Source: Bacteroidota bacterium (GTDB lineage Bacteria; Pseudomonadota; Alphaproteobacteria; Puniceispirillales; Puniceispirillaceae). Taken from it: 7,297 nucleotides of DNA. Shown here in pieces: positions 1 through 6,089 of this stretch. Below the pieces are notes generated by a model. That model was not told the DNA's origin and searched no databases. It saw nothing but the letters and a program-made list of their open reading frames with translations. Made by a program: the position numbers and the translations under genes. The stretch covers positions 1 through 7,297 of the forward strand of contig JAACDV010000101.1 in NCBI GenBank assembly GCA_009936825.1, given 5' to 3'. Within the stretch, counting starts at the first letter, position 1. Each line of letters begins with the position of its first letter.

Positions 1-67
1 CCTAGTCCAGCGCATGATCACGAATAAAAACCATGCGGTCGATCGAGAATGACCGTTTAGGCGTACA

Positions 68-115
68 CCTCCAAGTGTTTTGCGCCCCCAAGTGTGCGCC
101 CCCAAGTGTTTTGGC
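68..115. repeat. Degenerate tandem repeat A, 17/14/17-nt units
   Basis: Three adjacent copies are visible: 68-84 (CCTCCAAGTGTTTTGCG), 85-98 (CCCCCAAGTGTGCG, three bases shorter) and 99-115 (CCCCCAAGTGTTTTGGC). A partial copy of the core, GCCCCCAAG, recurs at 135-143. Each long unit contains CCAA and TTTTG, giving a weak dyad. Its role is unknown. It lies upstream of the likely proX promoter. Confidence 0.7.
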
Positions 116-144
116 CCGATCATGGTGATGACACGCCCCCAAGC

Positions 145-189
145 TTTGATCAAAAAGTTAACAGTGAAATAGTCATTGATTCATATCAA
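145..189 (+). promoter_or_regulatory. Possible promoter/operator region for proX
   Basis: A perfect 10-base palindrome TTTGATCAAA lies at 145-154. A second inverted repeat, TTGAT-(4 nt)-ATCAA, lies at 176-189, with its start 30 nt from that of TTGATCAA (146-153). The same half-site recurring twice suggests a repressor or activator site. TTGATC (146-151) followed 16 nt later by AATAGT (168-173) could be a weak sigma70-type promoter. This rests on pattern alone; no regulator gene is visible nearby. Confidence 0.25.
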
Positions 190-213
190 AGAAATTTCCA
201 CCAAATCGAATTG

Positions 214-255
214 AATTGGGCCAATCAAATTGAGCCAGTTGAATTGGGAAATCTT
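214..255. repeat. Degenerate tandem repeat B, 14-nt units
   Basis: Units start at 214 (AATTGGGCCAATCA), 228 (AATTGAGCCAGTTG) and 242 (AATTGGGAAATCTT, half conserved). The first two units match at 10 of 14 positions. The first also contains ATTGG-G-CCAAT (215-225), a small inverted repeat. The block lies directly upstream of the proX ribosome binding site, in what should be its 5' untranslated leader. Confidence 0.5.
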
Positions 256-313
256 CGGTGGATTGGGGGGAGCAATGATTACAAAATTCAAGAAGGTGGC
301 ACGCGCTGCCACA

Positions 314-379
314 ATGGTCTTGTCGATGGTCTTTTCGATGGTCTTTTCGGCCGGGGTCTTTTCAGCCGGGATTTTTTCA
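314..379 (+). repeat. In-frame tandem repeats inside the ProX signal peptide
   Basis: Three 12-nt units (314-325, 326-337, 338-349; consensus ATGGTCTTTTCG, one mismatch) encode MVLS, MVFS, MVFS. Two 15-nt units follow (350-364 and 365-379; GCCGGGGTCTTTTCA type), encoding AGVFS and AGIFS. Both unit lengths are multiples of three, so copy-number change would lengthen or shorten the hydrophobic core of the signal peptide without shifting the frame. Confidence 0.85.
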
Positions 380-514
380 ACTGGCCAAATGGCGATAGCT
401 GGAAATGTGCCCGAATCTTCAGACCCAATCAAAGTGATTATGAATGACTGGACAGGGGAGCTTTTTTCTACGGTAGTCGTTGGTGGCTTGCTGGAGGAAA
501 TGGGCTACACCATA

Positions 515-517
515 TAG
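515..517 (+). other. In-frame amber codon splitting proX
   Basis: Codon 81 of proX reads TAG, between GYTI and YVSAGALPQ. Family members usually carry a charged or polar residue here, commonly Glu in a GY-x-V-E-Y-V context (family knowledge). One substitution from GAG or CAG would explain it. The frame is unchanged on both sides, so this is not a frameshift. Confidence 0.9.
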
Positions 518-1273
518 TATGTAAGCGCTGGCGCCCTGCCACAGCATCCCGGCATTGCGCAGGGAAATCTGCATCTACAGACCGAAGTCTGGACCAACAA
601 TGTTGGTGACCTTTATCCCAATCTGGTAAAAAAAGGGGATATCGTCGTTGTTGGAGACCTTGGTCTTGAACCAAAGGAAGGCTGGGTTTATCCCCCGTAT
701 ATGGAGGAAAAATGCCCGGGCCTGCCAGATTATAAGGCCCTGTACAAATGTCAGCAGGCCTTTGCCACAGCCGCCACTTTCCCCAAGGGCCGGGTGATTA
801 CCTATCCTGCCGATTGGGGAACACGCACACGCGACCTGGTCGCCAGCATTGATTTACCTTTTGAACCAATTCCGGGCGGCAGTGAAGGGGCAATGATGGC
901 TGAGCTGAAATCAGCCTATGCCGCTAAAGACCCAATTCTGATGATGATCTGGCAACCTCACTGGATTTTTGCAGATCTTGATTTGAAATTCATCGAGTGG
1001 AATGCAATCGATGGCGAATGTGTGGAGGAATCGCAGGAAAAAGAAACTGCCTGTGGTTTTCAGCAAGCCGCCGTGCATAAGGTTGCGTGGAGTGGCTTTG
1101 AAGAAAAATGGCCGGCAGCTTTTAAAATGGTAACCAATGTTCAGCTAACGAATGCAGATGAGAACTGGGCTATTTTTGAGGTCGATAACAATGGCCGCGA
1201 TGTCAAAGATGTCGCCGAGGAATGGCTTGCCAAGAACAAGGCCCGCTGGAAGCCTTGGATTGAAGCGGCAATG

Positions 1274-1333
1274 TAATCCCAAGATTTGGGTAACCCCAAG
1301 ATTTGGGTAACCCCAAGATTTGGGTAACCCCAA
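1274..1333. repeat. Tandem repeat C, 17-nt hairpin-forming units after proX
   Basis: Units are 1274-1290 (TAATCCCAAGATTTGGG), 1291-1307 and 1308-1324 (both TAACCCCAAGATTTGGG), then a 9-nt partial unit to 1333. The proX stop codon is the first three bases of unit 1. Each unit contains CCCAA-GAT-TTGGG, a small hairpin. Neighbouring units can also pair as TTGGG-TAAC-CCCAA, so the transcript has alternative folds. The position between the binding-protein and ATPase genes would suit mRNA stabilisation or partial attenuation, which is inference. Confidence 0.9.
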
Positions 1334-1350
1334 AAATACCGCAAAAACAG

Positions 1351-1379
1351 GCGAGCGGCACACACCATCTGCCGCCCGC
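1351..1379 (+). terminator. Stem-loop in the proX-proV spacer, possible weak terminator/attenuator
   Basis: GCGGCA (1355-1360) pairs perfectly with TGCCGC (1370-1375) across a 9-nt loop. The stem extends by GCG/CGC (1351-1353 with 1377-1379) beyond one A/C mismatch, giving about 9 base pairs. It is followed by ATCTTTCTCT, which is pyrimidine-rich but lacks a clean T-run. Strong intrinsic termination is therefore doubtful; partial attenuation between proX and proV or an RNA-processing barrier is more likely. Confidence 0.35.
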
Positions 1380-1430
1380 ATCTTTCTCTGGGGTCAAATA
1401 GGTTCTGGTACATTTTTTGTCACTATCGCC

Positions 1431-1443
1431 CGATATTATATCG
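1431..1443. promoter_or_regulatory. Palindrome CGATATTATATCG upstream of proV
   Basis: The arms CGATAT and ATATCG are perfect inverted copies around one central T. TATTAT (1434-1439) inside it resembles a -10 element, but no good -35 lies at the right distance; the nearest candidate, TTGTCA at 1417, is too close. It may be an operator or an internal promoter for the ATPase and permease genes. If real, proV-proW could be expressed independently of the broken proX. Confidence 0.25.
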
Positions 1444-1500
1444 CGGCCCCCACACGTTACACGGGCGACCACGCGTTAAACAGGCGAAGGGGAGAACGTC

Positions 1501-2601
1501 ATGGCGGCGCATATCAAAGGTGATAAGGATGTCAAAATCTCTTGCCGGAACGTCTGGAAGATTTACGGCGACAACCCGGATAAATTTTTCAAAAGCGGGA
1601 ACGGATTGGTAGATGATCCCGAAACGCTCGCCAACACCATCACACAAAACAATCATATCCTTGCCAACGCCGATGTCAGCTTTGATGTATTTGCCAGTGA
1701 GATTTTTGTCATCATGGGCCTGTCAGGTTCCGGCAAATCAACGATTGTACGCTGTCTGTCTCGCTTGGTTGAGCCAACCGCCGGGGAAATTCTTCTTGAC
1801 GGTGAAAGCCTTTTAGAAAAATCCGCAGCAGACTTAATCGAAGTCCGCCGACACAAAATGGGGATGGTGTTTCAGAGTTTTGGCCTGATGCCGCACCTCA
1901 ACGTCATTGACAATATTGCCTTCCCCCTGAAGGTGCAGGGTATTAGGGAGGCCAAGCGCTATGCGCAGGCTGAGCGGGTCATTGATCTGGTTGGTCTGAA
2001 GGGCCGTGAGGCCGACTTTCCAAACGAATTATCCGGCGGACAGCAACAGCGTGTCGGCATTGCAAGATCACTTGCGGTTGAGCCTGATGTCTGGCTGCTG
2101 GATGAGCCGTTCTCGGCACTTGACCCGTTGATCAGGAAAAAGATGCAGGATGAATTCCTGCGAATTCAGTCGATGTTGCAGAAATCAATTGTCTTCATCA
2201 CCCATGATTTTCAGGAAGCGCTGCGCCTTGCCGACCGAATGGCGATCATGCGCGATGGTGCAATCGTTCAGATTGGACGCCCGGTAGATTTAATTCTGAA
2301 CCCCGTCGATGATTATGTCCGGGAATTCACCACCGACGTTGCGTGGGAGACTGTCCTTTGCGCGGCTGACATTTGTGAACACCCCTCTGGCGCGTTAACC
2401 GGCATGGGCCGGGTTGCGGCAAACACCCAGATTGATAGCCTGCTTGGGTATCTCGCCAAGCATAGTCAGGGCGTTGCGGTTGAAGCTGAAGATGGCTCGG
2501 TGATGGGCGTGGCAACCGCAAGCGGCGTTCTTGCGGCATTGGCAACAGGCTGCAAGGTAGCTCCGGCTGATGTGAAAATAGCCCAAGGACGGGATAAATG
2601 A
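1501..2601 (+). CDS. proV: ProV-like ATP-binding protein of the quaternary-amine ABC importer
   Basis: This is the cytoplasmic ATPase that powers uptake with the adjacent permease. All ABC motifs are intact in its 366 residues: Walker A GLSGSGKST (73-81), Q-loop Q125 in FQSFGLMPH, signature LSGGQQQR (177-184), Walker B VWLLDEP (197-203), D-loop SALD and switch H235 in FITHD. The N-terminal NVWKIYG opening, with about 50 residues before Walker A, and GEI/SEIFVIMGLSGSGKST-type wording are typical of betaine (OpuAA/ProV) ATPases. After about residue 285 only about 80 residues remain. They look like one CBS-like unit (AVEAEDGSVMGVATASGVLAA begins near 326) rather than the tandem CBS pair of E. 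coli ProV (about 400 residues). The start is supported by AAGGGGAG (1487-1494), six bases before ATG. The stop overlaps the permease start, indicating translational coupling. Confidence 0.95.
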   Translation: MAAHIKGDKDVKISCRNVWKIYGDNPDKFFKSGNGLVDDPETLANTITQNNHILANADVSFDVFASEIFVIMGLSGSGKSTIVRCLSRLVEPTAGEILLDGESLLEKSAADLIEVRRHKMGMVFQSFGLMPHLNVIDNIAFPLKVQGIREAKRYAQAERVIDLVGLKGREADFPNELSGGQQQRVGIARSLAVEPDVWLLDEPFSALDPLIRKKMQDEFLRIQSMLQKSIVFITHDFQEALRLADRMAIMRDGAIVQIGRPVDLILNPVDDYVREFTTDVAWETVLCAADICEHPSGALTGMGRVAANTQIDSLLGYLAKHSQGVAVEAEDGSVMGVATASGVLAALATGCKVAPADVKIAQGRDK

Positions 2602-4736
2602 CGGAACAAATGACGGGCCCAACCATGAGGGTAGGGTTGGACTGGCAGTCTATCGCGTGGACCGGCATCATTCTGATCACTTTGGCGCTGATAGGGGTGC
2701 AGGATCAATTTGGCTGGATATCAACCTATCCAGAGGAGCTGATTGTTCCGATTGATGGCTGGCTGAATAGCGGAATGGACTTGCTAGTCGCCCATCTTGG
2801 CTGGTTTTTTATGGGAATATCCTGGCTTTTGGAATGGCCAATCAAGGGCGTGCGCTGGGTCCTGCAAGCGCTGCCTTGGACCGTAAAAAGTTTCATCTTT
2901 TGCCTGATCGCTTTTGCCGCTGCGGGGTGGCGGCTGGCGCTATTCGGGCTTTTTTCCTGCCTGTACATGGTGGTAATCGGCTATTGGCCTGAGAGCATGA
3001 ACACGCTTTCGCTGGTTGCCATTTCGGTGCCAATGGCGATTTGCTCCGGCTTTGGAGTCGGTATCTGGGCCTTCTATTCACGGCGAGCCGAAAAGATCAT
3101 CATGCCAATGCTCGATATTTTGCAGACGGTGCCAGCCTTTGCCTACCTGCTGTTAATCCTGATGCTGTTCGGATTTGGCACCGTCGTCGGGCTGATTGCC
3201 AGCGTGCTGTATTCATTTCCGCCCATGGTTCGCAATGTGATCGTCGGGCTTCGCCGCGTGCCAGCCGAAATTATCGAATCTGGCCTGATGTCGGGCACGA
3301 CCGCGGGGCAATTATTCTGGCAGGTGCGTGTTCCCAGCGCCAGACGGCAGTTGCTGTTGGGGGTTAACCAGACCACGATGGCATCGCTTAGCATGGTCAT
3401 TATCGCCTCAATCATTGGCGGCACTGCGGATATCGGCTGGGAAGTGCTGTCCCAGATTCGAAAAGCGCAATTCGGGGAAAGTTTGCTTGCCGGCCTTGTG
3501 ATAGCGCTCATGGCCATGTTGATTGACCGGATCACCTCGGGAATGGCGAAAAATTCGAGCAACTATGAAAGCGGCACCCTGAAAAACAAAGAAATTGGTT
3601 TCCTTAAAAGCATGGGGCGTCAGCGCAACTGGATCATCTTTGTTATGGGCGCTATTTTGGGCGCTGTGCTTTTCTATCTGCTGGCCAAGCTGGTTCCGGC
3701 GCTGGAAATCTGTCCCCGTGAGATGGAAATCAATCCGGCGCGCAGCATGAATGAAGCATTGAGCTATCTGATCGTGAATTTTCGTAGGGAAATCGAAGCG
3801 ATCAAGACCATAGCCTTTTTCTTTGTCATGTTGCCGGTAAAAATCGGGCTGCAAGGCTCGGTCAGCCCCTTTACATGGGGCTTTGAGCTGCAAACCTGGC
3901 ATTCGGTCTGTTATGGCATGGCATTAAGCGGTTTTGCCGTGTGGTGCGGTCTGCGGGTGAATCGGCAGATTGGGTTTATCGTTCTGCTGTTTGCCCTTTT
4001 CTTTTATGGGGGTCTGACGAAAATGCCATGGCCGGCGATTTTACTGATGTATAGTTTCATTGCATGGCGCGTTGGCGGGGCCAGACTTGCGCTGGGGACA
4101 TTGTTGGGGCTTGGTTTTTTGGTCATCAGTGGCATCTGGCCACAGGCGATGCTGTCGGTCTATCTGTGCGGCATCGCGGTGATCGCCGCGTTCCTTCTTG
4201 GCTCGGCTTTGGGCATATGGGCGGCGCATAACAACAGCGTTTCAGCAGTTTTGCGACCGATTAATGATACCCTGCAGACCATGCCGTTATTTGTCATTCT
4301 GATCCCTTTTGTGATGATTTTCAAAATCGGGGATTTTACCGCTTTGCTGGCGATTATCGCCTATGCGATTGTTCCGGCCATTCGCTACACCGAACATGGC
4401 CTGCGCAATTTGCCGGATAGCGTAATTGAGGCTGCCACGATGATGGGATGCACGCGCCGCCAGATGCTCTGGTCGGTGAAAGTTCCGTTGGCGCTGCCGG
4501 TAATGATGCTGGGCCTGAATCAAACTATCATGTATGGTATTGCGATGCTGGTGATTGCTGCGCTGGTGGGCACGAATGGCCTCGAACAACTTGTTTATAT
4601 CGGGTTGAGTGATGGCAATTTTGGCGGCGGAATGATTGCCGGTATAGGGTTGGCGATCATCGCCATGATTGCCGACAGAATGACCCAAGCATGGAGCAAA
4701 AAACGGCCAAGTGAACTTGGTCTGCAAGTCGATTGA
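2598..4736 (+). CDS. proW: ProW-like fused double-domain permease of the quaternary-amine ABC importer
   Basis: This inner-membrane protein forms the solute pathway. Its 712 residues are about twice a normal ProW, and the sequence is internally duplicated. LDILQTVPAF (172-181) corresponds to NDTLQTMPLF (556-565). GVNQTTMASLSMVIIASIIG (255-274) corresponds to GLNQTIMYGIAMLVIAALVG (639-658). Each half carries an EAA coupling loop for the ATPase: E227 to P246 (ESGLMSG...VRVP) and E611 to P630 (EAATMMG...VKVP). A linker around 315-345 is followed by a TM segment (about 345-364) and a loop with ICPREMEINPARSMNEALSY. Many hydrophobic segments are visible throughout. The gene starts four bases into the proV stop (ATGA); AAGGA (2585-2589) is its ribosome binding site. 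One chain can supply both permease halves, so no separate second permease is needed. No frameshift or stop is seen. Confidence 0.93.
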   Translation: MTEQMTGPTMRVGLDWQSIAWTGIILITLALIGVQDQFGWISTYPEELIVPIDGWLNSGMDLLVAHLGWFFMGISWLLEWPIKGVRWVLQALPWTVKSFIFCLIAFAAAGWRLALFGLFSCLYMVVIGYWPESMNTLSLVAISVPMAICSGFGVGIWAFYSRRAEKIIMPMLDILQTVPAFAYLLLILMLFGFGTVVGLIASVLYSFPPMVRNVIVGLRRVPAEIIESGLMSGTTAGQLFWQVRVPSARRQLLLGVNQTTMASLSMVIIASIIGGTADIGWEVLSQIRKAQFGESLLAGLVIALMAMLIDRITSGMAKNSSNYESGTLKNKEIGFLKSMGRQRNWIIFVMGAILGAVLFYLLAKLVPALEICPREMEINPARSMNEALSYLIVNFRREIEAIKTIAFFFVMLPVKIGLQGSVSPFTWGFELQTWHSVCYGMALSGFAVWCGLRVNRQIGFIVLLFALFFYGGLTKMPWPAILLMYSFIAWRVGGARLALGTLLGLGFLVISGIWPQAMLSVYLCGIAVIAAFLLGSALGIWAAHNNSVSAVLRPINDTLQTMPLFVILIPFVMIFKIGDFTALLAIIAYAIVPAIRYTEHGLRNLPDSVIEAATMMGCTRRQMLWSVKVPLALPVMMLGLNQTIMYGIAMLVIAALVGTNGLEQLVYIGLSDGNFGGGMIAGIGLAIIAMIADRMTQAWSKKRPSELGLQVD

Positions 4737-4753
4737 CCGGAATGGGTCCCCCT

Positions 4754-4789
4754 CTATATGACCCAATTTTACTTTATGACCCGATTTTA
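4754..4789. repeat. Tandem repeat D, two 18-nt units between proW and the dehydrogenase
   Basis: CTATATGACCCAATTTTA (4754-4771) is followed directly by CTTTATGACCCGATTTTA (4772-4789), with two mismatches in 18. The block fills most of the 68-nt gap and ends just before the dehydrogenase ribosome binding site. Read in the dehydrogenase frame it would encode LYDPIL twice. An upstream start giving that extension is possible but lacks support. Confidence 0.8.
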
Positions 4790-4804
4790 TCAAAGGAAGC
4801 TTCA

Positions 4805-6004
4805 ATGAATGCGCCGACATTAAACACCGCCATATTGGATGCAATGCTGCTTCCTCAGGATTGGACGTTTCCGGTTCCCATTGCCTATGGGCCCGGACGC
4901 CTTTCGGAAATTGGCACGCGCTGCGCCCAGATGGGGATTACCAACCCGCTGATTGTCACCGACCGGGGCAGTCGTGATCTGCCCTTCATTGCTGCATTGC
5001 AAACACATCTTGGTGCTGCGGGCTTAACATGTGCGGTATTTTCCGAAATATCGCCCAATCCGCGCGATGATGAGGTTGCCATTGGCAAGTCTACCTTTAA
5101 TCAGGGCGGGTATGATTGCGTTATTGCCATTGGCGGCGGTAGTGCAATGGATGGCGGTAAATCAATCTGTTTGACCGCCAGAAACGATCTTGATCTTTGG
5201 GCTTTTGAGTGGGAGGAGCCGCCAGCAGAGCTTGGCCCGGATCAGGCGTTTCCAAAGCTGATTACCATTCCCACCACCGCGGGTACCGGCGCCGAGACCG
5301 AGAGCACGGCGATGGTCACCCATAGTGAAAAGGGTATGAAATACTGCATCTGCCATCCCGATCTTAAACCATCGCTGGCCCTGCTTGACCCGGAATTGAC
5401 CGTCGGTCTGCCCCGCAATCTGACAGCATGGACTGGCGCTGACGCGATGACGCATGCCATCGAGGCCTATCTGGTGCCGGGCTTTCATCCCCTTTGCGAC
5501 GGCATGGCGCTGGAAGGGCTTTCCCTTGTCTCAAGGTGGCTGCCGGTTGTGATGCGTGAGCCGGATAATCTGGCGGCGCGCGGCGGCATGCTGGTGGGCT
5601 CCTGCCTTGCTGGCATTGCTTTTGCCAAGGGGCTTGGCTTGACCCACGCCATCTCGCATATGGTTGGCGCCGAATTTGATACCCAGCATGGGTTGACCAA
5701 CGCGATTGTTCTGCCGGTGGTGCTGCGCTTTAATCTGCCGGGTCTGGAGCATAAGGTGAGGCGTATGGCCGAAATCATGCAAATAGAAGATCACTCCGAG
5801 GCGGCTTTTATCGCCAGGATCGAAGGCATCCTTGATGCGTTAGATATTCCAAAATCATTATCCAAGATTGGCGTACCCTTGGAATGCGCCGAAGAAATTT
5901 CGCACAAGGCACTGCTAGATAGCGCCGCTGGCACCAACCCAAGACCGGCAGACGCCGGCCAAGTCCAGCGCCTGATTGAGACCGCCATCATTGCGGCACG
6001 CTAA
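4805..6004 (+). CDS. Iron-containing (group III) alcohol dehydrogenase
   Basis: This cytoplasmic enzyme should interconvert an alcohol and its aldehyde using NAD(P). It has 399 residues, normal for the family. GGGSAMD (110-116) is the dinucleotide-phosphate loop and PTTAGTGAE (156-164) the conserved core. ALLDPELTVGLP to GADAMTHAIEAY matches the first family signature, and GLGLTHAISHMVGAEFDTQHG the second. The metal ligands are clear: D213, H217, H281 and H295, spaced almost as in E. coli FucO (D196, H200, H263, H277). D53 in LIVTDRG sits where an Asp favours NAD over NADP in FucO. The ATG at 4805 follows AAAGGAAG (4792-4799); an in-frame ATG at 4733 would add repeat-encoded residues and is less likely. 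The substrate is unknown. Its position behind a betaine/DMSP-type importer makes an alcohol from that solute's breakdown plausible, such as 3-hydroxypropionate by a DddB-like route, but no dddD- or dddC-like gene is in view. Confidence 0.92.
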   Translation: MNAPTLNTAILDAMLLPQDWTFPVPIAYGPGRLSEIGTRCAQMGITNPLIVTDRGSRDLPFIAALQTHLGAAGLTCAVFSEISPNPRDDEVAIGKSTFNQGGYDCVIAIGGGSAMDGGKSICLTARNDLDLWAFEWEEPPAELGPDQAFPKLITIPTTAGTGAETESTAMVTHSEKGMKYCICHPDLKPSLALLDPELTVGLPRNLTAWTGADAMTHAIEAYLVPGFHPLCDGMALEGLSLVSRWLPVVMREPDNLAARGGMLVGSCLAGIAFAKGLGLTHAISHMVGAEFDTQHGLTNAIVLPVVLRFNLPGLEHKVRRMAEIMQIEDHSEAAFIARIEGILDALDIPKSLSKIGVPLECAEEISHKALLDSAAGTNPRPADAGQVQRLIETAIIAAR

Positions 6005-6012
6005 AACAGCCC

Positions 6013-6089
6013 GAAACCCGAAAGTTGAAACCCGAAAGTTGAAACCCGAAAGTTGAAACCCCAAAGTTGGAACCCGAAAGTTGGAACCC
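6013..6089. repeat. Tandem repeat E, 14-nt units between the dehydrogenase and the YcaQ-like gene
   Basis: There are five full units plus a half: 6013-6026, 6027-6040 and 6041-6054 are identical (GAAACCCGAAAGTT). Units 6055-6068 and 6069-6082 each carry one change, and GGAACCC (6083-6089) is partial. The last units drift to CCCCAAAGTTGG, resembling the CCCCAAG...TTTGGG core of array C. The array fills almost the entire gap and contains the likely TTG start of the next gene (6081-6083). Confidence 0.92.

Larger units (their letters stand above)
1..274. other. Leader region without a convincing gene, upstream of proX
   Basis: No reading frame here looks like a protein. On the + strand the left edge has a short open stretch ending at TGA 50-52, which could be the last codons of an upstream gene, but nothing identifies it. 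The region holds two degenerate tandem repeats (68-115 and 214-255), TTGAT/ATCAA palindromes (145-189) and an A+T-rich stretch (about 145-215). It therefore looks like the promoter and leader of the transporter operon. A G-rich stretch at 265-272 is the likely ribosome binding site of proX. Confidence 0.6.
275..1276 (+). pseudogene. ProX-like glycine betaine/proline betaine binding protein (OpuAC family), interrupted by in-frame TAG
   Basis: This encodes the periplasmic substrate-binding component of a quaternary-amine ABC importer. The 275 ATG is preferred because it follows GGGGGGAG (265-272) and gives a basic signal-peptide start (MITKFKKVARAA). A likely signal peptidase cut follows AIA at residue 42. 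The first 80 residues run into TAG (515-517). The same frame then continues without a stop to TAA 1276, so read-through would give 333 residues, normal for the family. Hallmarks across the break are NDWTGE (W59), TEVWTNN (W106), VGDLGLEPKEGWVYPPY, LPDYKALY, DWGTRTRD (W181) and IWQPHW (W226, W230). Several of these tryptophans probably form the aromatic cage for a trimethylammonium group. Cys147/Cys159 may form a disulfide. As written, the 80-residue product is non-functional; an internal restart at 701 would lack the signal peptide and half of lobe I. Sequencing error remains possible. Confidence 0.85.

Noticed and set aside
2..52. C-terminal tail of an upstream + strand gene ending at TGA 50-52
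   Set aside because: Only 16 codons are visible, another frame is also open for 8 codons, and nothing is recognisable.
2..157. Minus-strand open frame at the left edge ending at CTA 2-4
   Set aside because: It has no start codon before the last few residues, runs antisense through tandem repeat A and shows no recognisable domain.
94..447. Open frame of 117 codons on the + strand overlapping the start of proX
   Set aside because: Its peptide is low-complexity, it runs out of frame through the proX repeats and signal peptide, and it resembles no protein family.
515..517. Reassigned amber codon (for example pyrrolysine or a recoded code)
   Set aside because: The YcaQ-like gene at the other end of the window ends with TAG (7185-7187) right after its conserved C-terminus, so TAG acts as a normal stop here. 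No pyl-type gene is visible.
500..701. Frameshift in proX
   Set aside because: Translation before and after the TAG is in the same frame, and family-like sequence continues immediately, so only a nonsense codon is present.
3408..3902. Minus-strand open frame of 164 codons inside proW
   Set aside because: It is antisense to an intact, conserved permease, and its peptide shows no domain. It is a by-product of the coding strand.
4733..4804. Upstream in-frame start for the dehydrogenase at ATG 4733
   Set aside because: It overlaps the end of proW, would add residues encoded by repeat D, and lacks a clear ribosome site. ATG 4805 has AAAGGAAG at good spacing.
4287..4844. Minus-strand open frame of 185 codons over the end of proW
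   Set aside because: It is a His/Gln/Arg-rich translation typical of an antisense shadow, and it crosses the repeat and the dehydrogenase start.
6013..6089. CRISPR array
   Set aside because: The 14-nt units are directly adjacent with no spacers, and no cas gene is present. It is a simple tandem repeat.
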